In this document: positions 39,138 to 48,323 of the stretch, one piece after another
How positions within the stretch are numbered: position 1 is the first letter of the stretch
Layout: every line of letters begins with the position of its first letter
Source: CADEEN01 sp963738425
GTDB taxonomy: Bacteria > Pseudomonadota > Gammaproteobacteria > Burkholderiales > Burkholderiaceae_C
Assembly: GCA_963738425.1 (NCBI GenBank)
Contig: CAVTWT010000030.1
Coordinates: forward strand, 124,001-188,000
Direction: 5' to 3'
DNA: 64,000 nt
Notes under the pieces: generated by a model
The model's database searches: none
What the model saw: only the letters and a program-made list of their open reading frames with translations
Told to the model about the DNA's origin: nothing
Position numbers and translations under genes: made by a program

Positions 39138-40288
39138 AGGCCAAGTCAGCGCCGCGCTCGCGCCTGCTGGCCACGCTCGAAGAGGCGATCAAGAAGGCCG
39201 CCAGCCCGATCGAGGCGCAGTGCCTGCGCGCCGAGCGCGCGGCGCTGCTGGCGCGCCAGGGCCAGCTCGAACGTGCGCAGGGCGTGATCGACGAGCTGAA
39301 CTCGCAGCTCGCCTGGCAACCGCACAACAACCTCGTGCGCGGCTGGGTGGCGCTGGCCGAAGGGCTGCACGGCTACTACAGCGTCATCGGCATCGGTGGC
39401 CACGAGCAGCTCGGGCTGGCCTACACGCTGGCGCGCGACAGCGGCCCTGCGGGCACACGCCTGCGCGCCACCACCGCGGCCTGGCTGGCCAACCTGGCCT
39501 TCGGCGACGAGGACGCAGCGCGCATGGTGGCGCTGATCCGCGAAGCGCTCGACAGCGCGGCGCCCGAGCACCGCGGCGCACGCGCGCGGGCCACGCTGGT
39601 GGCCGGCTATGCCTACCACTTCGCGGGCCAGAGCGCGCGGGCGCAGCCGTGGTACGAGGCCTCGCGCCGCCACGCTATTGCCGAGGGCGACGAGGCGCAC
39701 CTGTCGGCGCTGATGCACAACCAGGCCTGGATGCGCGCCGCGCAGGTGCGCATGGCGCTGCTGTTCGACACCACAGGCCCCAACGACGACGACAAGCAGG
39801 CGCTGACGCAGGCGCTGATGGGTGCCGAGTCGATCGGCCACTACGACGCCGGCATCGGCACCGCCTCGCTCGGCTCGCTGGTGCCGACGCTGCGCGCGCA
39901 GGTGCTGACGGCGCAGGGCCGCTGGGCCGAGGCGCTGGACTTGTTCGCGGCCAACTTCGACAGCGCGCTCGACGAAGGCTTGAAGCGCATCGTCGCCTGC
40001 CTGCTCGCCGACCGCGCCTTGTGCGAGTGGCATGAAGGTCACGCCGACAAGGCCCGCGCGCTGGCCGGCGCTGCGGAGCAGGCCTTGACGGAGCCGATCG
40101 ACACCGACGACCGCACGCTGGCGCTGGCGCGGCTGGCGCAGGTGCGCGAGGCCTTGGGTGAGACCACGCTGGCCGCGCAGCATCGAGAGGAGTCGCAGCG
40201 CCTGCATGCGTTGCATCGTGATCAGCAACAGCGCATGGTCGCGCTGCTGGACGAAGCGCTGGCAGGGCTCGACCCGAAGCTGCTCTAG
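39134..40288 (+). CDS. TPR-like cytoplasmic protein of unknown function
   Basis: This 384-aa, almost fully helical protein is rich in Ala, Arg and Glu, with no signal peptide. It has repeated helical-pair spacing resembling tetratricopeptide repeats (ALLARQGQLERAQGVIDEL, TLVAGYAYHFAGQSARAQPWYEASR). ATG 39134 overlaps the purC stop by ATGA, so it is co-translated with purC. It is convergent with the thioredoxin-like gene. Function is unknown. Confidence 0.7.
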   Translation: MKAKSAPRSRLLATLEEAIKKAASPIEAQCLRAERAALLARQGQLERAQGVIDELNSQLAWQPHNNLVRGWVALAEGLHGYYSVIGIGGHEQLGLAYTLARDSGPAGTRLRATTAAWLANLAFGDEDAARMVALIREALDSAAPEHRGARARATLVAGYAYHFAGQSARAQPWYEASRRHAIAEGDEAHLSALMHNQAWMRAAQVRMALLFDTTGPNDDDKQALTQALMGAESIGHYDAGIGTASLGSLVPTLRAQVLTAQGRWAEALDLFAANFDSALDEGLKRIVACLLADRALCEWHEGHADKARALAGAAEQALTEPIDTDDRTLALARLAQVREALGETTLAAQHREESQRLHALHRDQQQRMVALLDEALAGLDPKLL

Positions 40289-40295
40289 CGCAGTT

Positions 40296-41237
40296 TCAGA
40301 ACAGCGCCATCGACAGCTTGCGCCGGTACTGGTCGAGCACCGGATCGGCGCTCACCGCCGCCGCCTTGCCCGTCACTTCGAGCGCGCCCTTGGCTTCGCC
40401 AGCCGCAGGCTTGGGCGCCGGCTTGGCCATCACGGCGAGGATGGCGACATAGGTCTTGCGCGCCAGGTCGCTGCTCCAGGCCTTGTCGCGCATCACGATT
40501 TCGAGCAGTTCGTCCATCGCCGCGGTGAAGCGGCCGGCAGCGAAGTGCGTTTGCGCCAATTCGAAGCGGGCGTCGAAATCGCGCTTGTTGGCGGCGATCG
40601 CCGACGCCAGCACATCCGCGTGGCGCGCCGAGGCCGCCTTGCGCTGCGCCGCGATCCAATGGGCGAGCGCGTCGAGCCGCGCATCGAGCATCGTCTTCTT
40701 GGCCACCGGCTCGAAGGCGCTTTCCGCTTGTGCGAGCGCGCCGCGCTCCAGCAGCAGCTTGATGTAGTCATAACGCGCATCGTCGTTCGACGGATCGATC
40801 GCCACCGCCTGCTGCAGCTTGGCCAGCGCGGTTTCGGGGTCACCGTCGGCAATCAGCGCTTCGGCTTCTTCGATCTCGGCCTCCGCTTCCAACTCATCGG
40901 CGGTTGGCACATGCTTGTCGAGGAAGGCGCGGATCTGCGACTCCGGCAGCGCGCCGACAAAACCATCGACCGGCTGGCCTTGATCGAAGAGCACGCAGAA
41001 CGGAATCGAGCGCACGCCGAAGGCCTGACTCAACTGGCTGGCGATCTCGGGCTGCTCGTCGCTGTTCAGCTTGGCGAGCTTGAAGCGCCCGGCATAGGCG
41101 ACCTCGAGCTTTTCGAGCACGGGGCCGAGCACCTTGCACGGGCCGCACCACGGCGCCCAGATGTCGAGCAGGATCGGCTGTTGCATCGAGCCATTGATCA
41201 GCTCGGCTTCGAAGTTCTGGATGGTGACGTCGATCAT
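40296..41237 (-). CDS. cnoX: Thioredoxin-domain chaperedoxin CnoX (YbbN)
   Basis: This 313-aa protein has an N-terminal thioredoxin domain with the complete active site WCGPC (Cys31 and Cys34) followed by helical TPR-like repeats, the architecture of CnoX/YbbN, a holdase that protects proteins from oxidation and hands them to chaperones. Retaining both Cys suggests redox activity, unlike E. coli CnoX. ATG 41237 (MIDVTIQNFE) was preferred over an upstream start because homologues begin there. It is divergent from purE. Confidence 0.88.
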   Translation of the reverse strand: MIDVTIQNFEAELINGSMQQPILLDIWAPWCGPCKVLGPVLEKLEVAYAGRFKLAKLNSDEQPEIASQLSQAFGVRSIPFCVLFDQGQPVDGFVGALPESQIRAFLDKHVPTADELEAEAEIEEAEALIADGDPETALAKLQQAVAIDPSNDDARYDYIKLLLERGALAQAESAFEPVAKKTMLDARLDALAHWIAAQRKAASARHADVLASAIAANKRDFDARFELAQTHFAAGRFTAAMDELLEIVMRDKAWSSDLARKTYVAILAVMAKPAPKPAAGEAKGALEVTGKAAAVSADPVLDQYRRKLSMALF

Positions 41238-41265
41238 GCTGAACGAAAGTGTTGGGGCCGCCACC

Positions 41266-41271
41266 TACAAT
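41266..41271 (+). promoter_or_regulatory. Possible -10 element of purE (leaderless)
   Basis: TACAAT ends 7 bases before the purE ATG in the 41-base divergent gap with cnoX. No ribosome-binding site is visible between them. Confidence 0.35.
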
Positions 41272-41278
41272 TCAAGCC

Positions 41279-41776
41279 ATGAACGAGGCGCAACCGAAAG
41301 TGGGTGTGTTGATGGGCTCGGCCAGCGATTGGCCCACCCTGCAACACGCGGCCGCTATTCTCGCCGAGTTCGGTGTGCCGCATGAGTGCAAGGTGGTCTC
41401 GGCGCACCGCATGCCCGATGAGATGTTCGCGTATGCAACGTCGGCTCGCGAGCGCGGCCTGGTGGCGATCATCGCCGGCGCCGGCGGCGCGGCGCATTTG
41501 CCTGGGATGCTTGCCGCGAAGACACCTGTGCCCGTGCTCGGCGTGCCGGTGCCGAGCAAACACCTCGCTGGCGTCGACTCGCTGCATTCGATCGTGCAGA
41601 TGCCCAAGGGTGTGCCGGTGGCGACATTTGCGATCGGCGACGGTGGCGCGGCGAACGCGGCGCTGTTCGCGGTGGCGATGCTGGCTGTCAACGACAAGGC
41701 CCTGGCCGACAAGCTCGATGCGTACCGCGCAAAGCAGACCGATGCGGCGCGAGCGATGACTTCGCAGCTCAAATGA
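41279..41776 (+). CDS. purE: N5-carboxyaminoimidazole ribonucleotide mutase
   Basis: This 165-aa enzyme moves the carboxyl group of N5-CAIR to give CAIR in purine synthesis. It shows the class I PurE motifs GVLMGSASDWPT, SAHRMPDEM and AGAGGAAHLPGM. ATG 41279 was chosen over an in-frame start 10 codons upstream because homologues begin here. It works with PurK encoded just downstream. Confidence 0.96.
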   Translation: MNEAQPKVGVLMGSASDWPTLQHAAAILAEFGVPHECKVVSAHRMPDEMFAYATSARERGLVAIIAGAGGAAHLPGMLAAKTPVPVLGVPVPSKHLAGVDSLHSIVQMPKGVPVATFAIGDGGAANAALFAVAMLAVNDKALADKLDAYRAKQTDAARAMTSQLK

Positions 41777-41783
41777 AACCTCA

Positions 41784-41883
41784 TTCACCGCAGAGGCGCA
41801 GAGGACGCGGAGGAAACGCAGAGGAAAACCATCGATTTGTCTTCCTCTGCGAACCTCTGCGTCCTCTGCGCCTCTGCGGTGAA
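41784..41883. repeat. Long inverted repeat between purE and purK
   Basis: Two arms starting TTCACCGCAGAGGCGCAGAG and ending in its complement pair over at least 25 bases, with further CAGAGGA/TCCTCTG pairing towards the centre. The 100-base unit would form a long hairpin in the purE-purK message. It is of the type seen as dispersed repeats in Burkholderiales (from memory). Confidence 0.75.
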
Positions 41884-41903
41884 GGAAACTCAGGGGCGCT
41901 TAG

Positions 41904-43085
41904 ATGAAGCCCCTGCTCCCCGGCGCCACCGGCCCCGACGGCCGGCCGGTCACGCTCGGTGTGATGGGCGGTGGCCAGTTGGGCCGCATGTTCGTGCAGG
42001 CCGCGCAGTCGATGGGCTATTTCACGGCCGTGCTCGATCCGGACAAGACCAGCCCCGCGGGCCTGGTCGCGCACTATCACATCGACGCCGAATACCTCGA
42101 CGAGCAGGGCCTGGCGCAACTGATGCAGCGCTGCGCTGCGATCACCACCGAGTTCGAGAACGTGCCGGCGCCGGCGCTGTACACGCTCGGCGCGCACCGG
42201 CCGGTGTCGCCATCGGCGGAAAGCGTGGCCATCTGCCAGGACCGCGCGGCCGAGAAGCGGCACTTCGTGAAGAGCGGGGTGGCCTGCGCGCCCTTCGCGG
42301 TGATCGAGAGCGAAGGCGATCTGGCCAAGATCGATGCGGCGCTGCTGCCCGGCATCCTGAAGACATCGCGCCTGGGCTACGACGGCAAGGGCCAGGTGCG
42401 CGTGCGGGACCGCGCAGCGCTGGCAACGGCGTGGAGCGAGCTCAAGCAAGTACCTTGTGTGCTCGAAAAAGTGCTGCCGCTGCGGCACGAACTGTCCGTC
42501 ATCGTCGCCCGCGGCGCCGATGGCACCGTCGTGCAGTTGCCGGTGCAGCAGAACCTGCACCGCGACGGCATCCTGGCCGTGACGCAGGTGCCTGCGCCCG
42601 ACATCGCACCCGAAACACAGCAGCGCGCCGCCGCGTCGGCACAGCGCCTGGCGCAAGAGATGAGCTACCTCGGCGTGCTCTGCGTCGAGTTCTTCGTCTT
42701 GCAGGACGGATCGCTCGTCGCCAACGAAATGGCGCCGCGGCCGCACAACTCGGGCCACTACAGCATCGATGCCTGCGACGTCTCGCAGTTCGACCTGCAG
42801 GTGCGCTGCATGACCGGCCTGCCGCTGCCGACGCCGCGCCTGCATTCGAGCGCGGTCATGCTGAACCTGCTCGGTGACCTGTGGTTCGATGCGCAGGGCC
42901 AAGAGCGCACGCCGCCGTGGAACGAGGTGCTCGCGCTGCCCGGCGTGCATTTGCACCTGTACGGCAAGGCCGGCGCGCGCCGCGCGCGCAAGATGGGCCA
43001 CCTCACCATCACCGGCGCCGATGCAGCGACTGCGCGCGCTGTGGCATTGCAGGCCGCAACGCTGTTGGGCCTGCCACCGTTCTGA
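41904..43085 (+). CDS. purK: N5-carboxyaminoimidazole ribonucleotide synthase
   Basis: This 393-aa ATP-grasp enzyme makes N5-CAIR from AIR, bicarbonate and ATP. It shows the N-terminal LGVMGGGQLGRMFVQAA, the ATP-grasp stretch LKTSRLGYDGKGQVRV and the metal-binding NEMAPRPHNSGHYSIDAC. It is full length. The substrate pathway links it to purE upstream, separated by the hairpin repeat. Confidence 0.96.
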   Translation: MKPLLPGATGPDGRPVTLGVMGGGQLGRMFVQAAQSMGYFTAVLDPDKTSPAGLVAHYHIDAEYLDEQGLAQLMQRCAAITTEFENVPAPALYTLGAHRPVSPSAESVAICQDRAAEKRHFVKSGVACAPFAVIESEGDLAKIDAALLPGILKTSRLGYDGKGQVRVRDRAALATAWSELKQVPCVLEKVLPLRHELSVIVARGADGTVVQLPVQQNLHRDGILAVTQVPAPDIAPETQQRAAASAQRLAQEMSYLGVLCVEFFVLQDGSLVANEMAPRPHNSGHYSIDACDVSQFDLQVRCMTGLPLPTPRLHSSAVMLNLLGDLWFDAQGQERTPPWNEVLALPGVHLHLYGKAGARRARKMGHLTITGADAATARAVALQAATLLGLPPF

Positions 43086-43086
43086 C

Positions 43087-44133
43087 GTGCTGCTCGACGG
43101 CAAAGCCCCTGACGCCATCACGCAGGCAGCCGAGAAGCTCGCTGCCGGCGAGCTCGTCGCCTTCCCCACGGAAACCGTCTACGGCCTTGGTGCGCGCGCC
43201 GACGACGATGCCGCCGTGGCCAGGATCTTCAGCGCCAAGGGCCGGCCGAGCGAGCATCCGCTGATCGTGCATGTCGCCGATGCCGAGCACGCGCAGGTCT
43301 TTGCGCGCGACTGGCCTGCGCTCGCGCAGCGCTTGGCCGCCGCCTTCTGGCCCGGCCCGCTGACGCTGATCGTGCCGCGGCGCGCCGACGTGGGCGCCGC
43401 CGCGGCCGGCGGCCAGGACACGATCGGTCTGCGCTGCCCCGCGCACCCGCTGGCGCATGCACTGCTGGTCGACTGTGCGGCGCGCGGCGTGCCCGGCCTC
43501 GCGGCGCCGAGCGCCAACCGCTTTGGCCGCGTCAGCCCGACGACGGCCGCGCATGTGGCCGACGAGTTCGGCGACGCGCTCGCGGTTCTCGACGGCGGTG
43601 CCTGCGAGGTCGGCATCGAGTCGGCGATCGTCGATTGCTCGCGCGCGAACGACATCGGGCCGGTGCTGCTGCGTCCTGGCGCGCTGACGCGCGAAGCACT
43701 GCAAGCGGCGGCCGGCACCACGCTGGCCGATCCCGATGCCAACGCCCCACGCGCCTCGGGCACGCTCGAAGCGCACTACGCGCCGCGCGCCACGGTGCGC
43801 CTGATGCCCAGCACCGCGCTGGCCGACGCGCTGACGATCTGGTGCGAGGCCCGCGCCGCCGCGCCGCGCAGCGCCGCCCGGAGCCAGCCGACCCTGGCGG
43901 TATATTCGCGCACCGTGCGACCGCCGTCGCGCTCCGGCGATCTGGGGCTCGTCGTGCGCAGCATGCCAACCGGCGCACGCGCCGCGGCGTTCGAGTTGTT
44001 TGCAGTGCTGCGCGAACTCGATTCGCTGGGTGTGGGTCTGATCTGGGTGGAGCAGCCGCCACCCGGCAGCGAATGGGACGGCGTGCGAGACCGCCTGCAA
44101 CGGGCCGCAGCCGCAGCACAGCAAACCCCCTGA
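43087..44133 (+). CDS. L-threonylcarbamoyladenylate synthase (Sua5/YwlC type)
   Basis: This 348-aa protein makes threonylcarbamoyl-AMP for the t6A modification of ANN-decoding tRNAs. An N-terminal YrdC domain (LVAFPTETVYGLGARA, KGRPSEHPLIVHV, LAAPSANRFGRVSPTT) is followed by a C-terminal Sua5 domain. The start is a GTG at 43087, one base after the purK stop. Its partner tsaB is at 49410. Confidence 0.92.
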   Translation: MLLDGKAPDAITQAAEKLAAGELVAFPTETVYGLGARADDDAAVARIFSAKGRPSEHPLIVHVADAEHAQVFARDWPALAQRLAAAFWPGPLTLIVPRRADVGAAAAGGQDTIGLRCPAHPLAHALLVDCAARGVPGLAAPSANRFGRVSPTTAAHVADEFGDALAVLDGGACEVGIESAIVDCSRANDIGPVLLRPGALTREALQAAAGTTLADPDANAPRASGTLEAHYAPRATVRLMPSTALADALTIWCEARAAAPRSAARSQPTLAVYSRTVRPPSRSGDLGLVVRSMPTGARAAAFELFAVLRELDSLGVGLIWVEQPPPGSEWDGVRDRLQRAAAAAQQTP

Positions 44134-44149
44134 GTTTTTTGGAGATCGC

Positions 44150-45205
44150 ATGAATTCGAGTTGGATCGCGCAGGGGGTATCGAGCCCCCATGGTCCGGGC
44201 ACGCCCGACCCGGCCCCCCGTGGGGGCGCAAGAAAACTTGGGGCGGCCCGGCGTTTTCTTGAGAAATCCCTGGCCACGCTGACGGCGCTGTGCGCGCTGG
44301 CCGCCTGCGGCGGCGGCGACACGCAGGAGCCTTTCAATCCCAACCGCGTGCTGGCTTTCGGCGACGAGCTGTCCTACTTGGAAGCCGACGGCCGCAAGTA
44401 CAGCATCAACTCCTTCAAGATCACCGACGCGACGACCACGCCGGTGACCGAGAGCACCACCGAACTCGACTGCACGCGCAACCCGATCTGGGTGCAGATC
44501 GTGGCGGCGCGCTTCGGGCTGGCTTTCGACCGCTGCCTCGGCACCGCCACCACGGCCACCGGCCAGGTGCTGGCGCAGCCGGGCCAGAAGGTGGCCGACC
44601 TGGCGGCGCAAATCGCGGCGGTGCAGGGCGCGGCCCTCAACGACAACGACCTGGCGCTGATGCTCGTCGGCATGAACGACATCCTCGAGCTGTATGGACG
44701 CTACCCGGACGAGTCGGCCGCGTCGCTGATCGACGAAGCCCGCGCCCGTGCGCGGGCCTATGGCGAGACCATCAACGCGCTCGCGCAATCAGGCCCGGCC
44801 GTGGTCGTGCTCACCGTGCCCGACCTCGGCCTGACGCCGTTCGCGCGCGCGCAGAACACTGCGGCCGGCGACACCAGCCGCAGCCGGCTGCTGTCGCAAC
44901 TCACCGACGCCTTCAACAGCCGCATGAGCGTGACGCTGATCAACGACGGCCGGCTGATCGGCCTGGTCTTCCTCGACATCGAAACGCAGAACATGTTCAA
45001 GTTCCCGAGCAACTTCGGCCTGTCCAACGTGCTCGATGCAGCCTGCCAGTCCACAGCCGTGTTGCCGGACTGCCGCACCAACACGCTGGTCACCGATGCC
45101 ACGTCGGTCAACCACCTGTGGGCCGACGATCTGCGCCCCGGCCCGACGGTGCAGTCGCGCATGGGCTCGCTGGCGGAATTCCGGGCCAGAAACAACCCCT
45201 TCTGA
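44150..45205 (+). CDS. SGNH-hydrolase-like lipoprotein lacking catalytic Ser and His
   Basis: This 351-aa protein has a lipobox LAAC followed by GGGD, as in its neighbour, but the signal lies unusually far from the ATG because a REP-like repeat (44173-44253) adds about 27 residues after the start. Block I reads FGDELSY where active enzymes have GDSLSD, so the nucleophile Ser is replaced by Glu. Block III (GMND) is kept. Block V reads WADDLRPG instead of DGVHP, so the catalytic His is missing. It is probably a non-enzymatic paralogue of the next gene. Confidence 0.78.
   Translation: MNSSWIAQGVSSPHGPGTPDPAPRGGARKLGAARRFLEKSLATLTALCALAACGGGDTQEPFNPNRVLAFGDELSYLEADGRKYSINSFKITDATTTPVTESTTELDCTRNPIWVQIVAARFGLAFDRCLGTATTATGQVLAQPGQKVADLAAQIAAVQGAALNDNDLALMLVGMNDILELYGRYPDESAASLIDEARARARAYGETINALAQSGPAVVVLTVPDLGLTPFARAQNTAAGDTSRSRLLSQLTDAFNSRMSVTLINDGRLIGLVFLDIETQNMFKFPSNFGLSNVLDAACQSTAVLPDCRTNTLVTDATSVNHLWADDLRPGPTVQSRMGSLAEFRARNNPF
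44173..44253. repeat. REP-like GC palindrome inside the signal-peptide region of a lipoprotein gene
   Basis: GGGGG-N7-CCCCC at 44173-44189, a second GC dyad near 44213, and the shared block CTTGGGGCGGCCCGGCG at 44237-44253. It is read in frame between the ATG and the hydrophobic signal. Confidence 0.65.
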
Positions 45206-45215
45206 AGGATTGACC

Positions 45216-45305
45216 CACCCCCGTAGCGGCTGCGCCGCACCCCCTCAAGGGGGCACCGCCAGCGGCCTGGCGAAGCCAGTTCCGCGGCGGTCGCTTGGGA
45301 AATGC
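45216..45305. repeat. Dispersed GC-rich repeat, short copy, in the gap between the two SGNH genes
   Basis: It begins CACCCCCGTAGCGG, contains CCCCCTCAAGGGGG, and ends CGCGGCGGTCGCTTGGGAAA. A longer copy of the same repeat is at 46694-46863. The rest of the 293-base gap (45306-45498) holds no gene that I can support; a GAAGGAGC ribosome-binding site precedes the next ATG. Confidence 0.65.
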
Positions 45306-45498
45306 TCGAGCGCAGTGGTTGTCGCGTCTTGCTGCATTGGACTCGTCTCTCCAATACGACGATCTGCGGGGTTAACCCGGCTCGGGCCTGCGCGCGCCCA
45401 AACGTATAGTCCAACGCACTCAAAGTCGCCCTGGCAGGCAGCGTTTTTGCCGTGACGACATCGGAAGCTACAAGACCGTACCGAAGGAGCACAACATC

Positions 45499-46692
45499 AT
45501 GACCACCACCCGTCGCCGCTGGCATATTTCGGCCCTCGCGGCCGCTGCATTGATCGTTGCCGGCTGCGGTGGCGGTGATACCGATTCGCCGCTGGCCACG
45601 CGTGTCGTGGTTTTCGGTGACAGCCTGTCCGACATCGGCGCCTACACGCCAGCCACGCAGATCCCGCTCGGCCAGGCTGCGGGCGTGCCGCCGTTCTTCG
45701 GTGGCAAGTTCACGACCAACACCCATACCGGCTACACCGCCACCAGCAACACGAGCAACTCCCTGATCTGGGTCGAGTCGATTGCGGCGCGGCTGGGTGT
45801 GTCGATCACGCCGGCCGAAGTCGGCTTTGGCCCTGCGCCCAACCGCCGCAAGTGCCCGGTGGCACTGAGCATCCCGGCGCTGGCCGAAAGCTGCACCGGT
45901 TACGCGCAAGGCGGTTCGCGCGTCACCGCGCCAGACGGCATTGGCAACCCGAACGGCAACGGCATCAACGGCGCCTCGCCGGCGCCGATGACGGTGCCGA
46001 TGGTGACGCAGGTGGCCGATCACCTGGCCGCCTTCACCAGTTTCGGCAGCGACGACATCGTCTTTGTCTTCGGTGGCAACAACGACGTCTTCTATCAAGC
46101 CGGTGCCGTCGGCCAGGGCCTGCCGGTGGACCAGGCGCAGGCCAACATCGTGACCGCCGCGACGGAGTTGGCCACGCTGGTGAGGAGCGAGATCATCGCC
46201 AAGGGCGGCAAGCGTGTTGTCGTCATGACCCTACCTGACTCGGCTGCCACGCCCTATGGCTCGACGCTGTCTGCCGACGGGCGGGCGCTGTTGACGGGGC
46301 TGTCGGCCGCGTTCAATGCGGCCTTGCTCGCTGGCCTCGATGGCAGCGGCGCGAGGATCATCGATGCGCGCGCGCTCAATGCTGCCGTGCAGGCCAGCCC
46401 CACCACTTACAAGCTGACCAACATCACCACGCCGGCGTGCAACGCGACCATCATCACCGGCGTGACCGGCGGCCGCGTGACCGACGGCTCGTCGCTGTTC
46501 TGCAACGCAGCTTCGGCAGCGTTGTTCACCGCGGCCGGCCTGCCCAGCCTCAACGCCATCACCCCCGGCGCCAGCGCCAGCACCTACCTGTTCGCCGACG
46601 GCGTGCACCCGACCACCGGCGGGCACAAGATCTTCGCCGACCAGGTCTGGACGAAGCTCAAGGACTTCGGCTGGGTGCCCGACAACCTTTGA
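45499..46692 (+). CDS. SGNH/GDSL hydrolase lipoprotein
   Basis: This 397-aa secreted esterase- or lipase-like enzyme is probably anchored as a lipoprotein (lipobox VAGC, Cys near residue 24). The catalytic blocks are complete: FGDSLSDIG (Ser near residue 40), GGNND, and FADGVHPT (Asp/His) near the C-terminus. Its paralogue upstream has lost these residues. Substrate unknown. Confidence 0.88.
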   Translation: MTTTRRRWHISALAAAALIVAGCGGGDTDSPLATRVVVFGDSLSDIGAYTPATQIPLGQAAGVPPFFGGKFTTNTHTGYTATSNTSNSLIWVESIAARLGVSITPAEVGFGPAPNRRKCPVALSIPALAESCTGYAQGGSRVTAPDGIGNPNGNGINGASPAPMTVPMVTQVADHLAAFTSFGSDDIVFVFGGNNDVFYQAGAVGQGLPVDQAQANIVTAATELATLVRSEIIAKGGKRVVVMTLPDSAATPYGSTLSADGRALLTGLSAAFNAALLAGLDGSGARIIDARALNAAVQASPTTYKLTNITTPACNATIITGVTGGRVTDGSSLFCNAASAALFTAAGLPSLNAITPGASASTYLFADGVHPTTGGHKIFADQVWTKLKDFGWVPDNL

Positions 46693-46693
46693 T

Positions 46694-46863
46694 CACCCCC
46701 GGAGCGGCTTCGCCGCCTCCCCCTGAAGGGGGCCGAGCCCGGACACAAACAGTCCAGTGGACTGTTTGTGCCTGGCGAGGGGCGCAAGCACTGCGAGCGC
46801 GCGGCCTGCAAGGCCCGCCAGCGGCCTGGCAGAGCCAGATCCGCGGCGGTCGCTGGGAAATGC
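46694..46863. repeat. Dispersed GC-rich repeat, long copy, with a 12-bp hairpin
   Basis: The outer parts match the copy at 45216-45305 (CACCCCCGGAGCGG at one end, CGCGGCGGTCGCTGGGAAA at the other). The centre carries about 80 extra bases with a 12-bp stem CACAAACAGTCC/GGACTGTTTGTG (46744-46770, loop AGT). Lying between convergent genes, the hairpin may end both transcripts. Confidence 0.65.
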
Positions 46864-46865
46864 AA

Positions 46866-48306
46866 CTACCGCAGATCGCTGGTAGTCCACTGCACTAGCG
46901 CGTCGAGCGCGGGCCGCGCCGCGCCGGCGTTCGGGTGGTTGATCATCGCCACCAGCACATAGCGCTTGCCGCTGGCACCGAGCACGTAACCGGCCAGCGC
47001 CTGCACGTCGCGCAGCGAGCCGGTTTTCAGGTGTGCGCGGCCTGTCGTCGCGGCATTGCCGCGCGAGCGGCGCAGCGTGCCGTCGAGGCCCGTCACCGGC
47101 AGCGACGCCACCAGCTCGGGCATCACGGCACTGCTCCAGGCGCGTTGCAGCACACGCCCCAGCAGCGCCGCGGAGATGCGTGTCTCGCGCGACAGGCCGG
47201 AGCCGTTGTCGATGACCACACCGTCCAGCGACTCGCCCAGACGATCGCGCATCCACAGCCTGAGCGCTTCGCGCGCGTCTTCCGGGGTCACGCGCGTGCC
47301 GCCCGAATTTATGATTTCGCAGCAGGCCCAGCGTCAGGAAGACCTGCTGCGCCATGACGTTGTTGCTGTACTTGTTGATGTCGCGCACCACGTCGGCCAG
47401 CGGCGGCGACGTCAACTCGAACGTCGGTGCGGCATCGGTCGGTGCCGGGCCTTCGCGCACCACGCCGCTCAGTTTGCCGCCGCCGTTGCGCCAGAGCGTC
47501 GACAGCAAGCGCGCCGTGTATTGCCGTGCATCGGTGTGCGCCAGCGCCCAGAAGCGCTCGCCGCAAGACAGTGGATAGCTGCCGGAGAAGCGCATGCCGG
47601 ACTGTCTTTGGGGGTCTCCCGTGATCGCCTTGAGCCCGCCGCGCCAGTCGCCGCAAGGCCCGTTGCCCAACGGCACCGTGGCATCGACCTGGGCGCCGTC
47701 GAGCAGCGGTTCGGCGCTGACCATGGCCACGCCGCGGGCCACATCGGGCGTGAAGGTGTAGATCACCGCCGAGAGATTCGCCAGCAGCGCCTGCGAGCGC
47801 GCGTTGTACGGGCGCAGCGGCTCGTTGTCGAACTCGGCGGTGGAGGTTTCGGGTACCACGAACGCGCTCTGGTCGATGACGATGTCGCCGCGGATCTCGT
47901 TGACACCCATCGCGCGGATGCGCTGCAGTGCCAGCCAGACGCGCTCGAGCGTCAGCTTCGGATCACCCCGGCCTTGCAGGTGCAGGTTGCCCTCGAGCAC
48001 GCCACCTCGGATCGGGCCGGCGAACCACAGCGGCGTCTTCCACGTGTAGGCCGGGCCGAGTTCGTCGAGCGCCGCGTAGGTCGTCAGCAGCTTGGCCACC
48101 GAGGCCGGGTTCATCGGCTGGTTGGCATTGAGCGACAGCCGCGTCGTGCCGGTGCCGGCTTCCTGCACCAGCACCGTGACCGCCTCCTGCGGGATGCGCT
48201 CGCGTTGCAGGGCCTGCGCCACCTCGGCAGGCAGCGGGGCCGCGGCTGCAAACGTGGGGGCCACGACGAGCGCGAACATGGCCACGGTGCGATTCAGGGG
48301 ATGCAT
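46866..48306 (-). pseudogene. dacB: D-alanyl-D-alanine carboxypeptidase/endopeptidase (PBP4), frameshifted
   Basis: This periplasmic peptidoglycan enzyme has a signal peptide (to AAAA), the SxxK motif PASVAKLL near residue 70, SxN in KYSNNVMAQQ, and KTG in HLKTGSLRD. The frame breaks near 47310 after LGLLRNH; removing one A in CATAAATTC restores SGGTRVTPEDAREAL and a protein of about 479 aa. The start is only 17 bases from the end of an IS1595-family insertion, which separates it from the former divergent promoter region with tsaB. Confidence 0.88.
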
Positions 48307-48323
48307 CGCGCATCATGATCGCA

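Noticed and set aside
45360..45410. Single GGTTAACCC with a downstream TATAGT as a SARP-like promoter of the second SGNH gene
   Set aside because: There is only one half-site, no 11-bp partner, and the spacing to the -10 differs.
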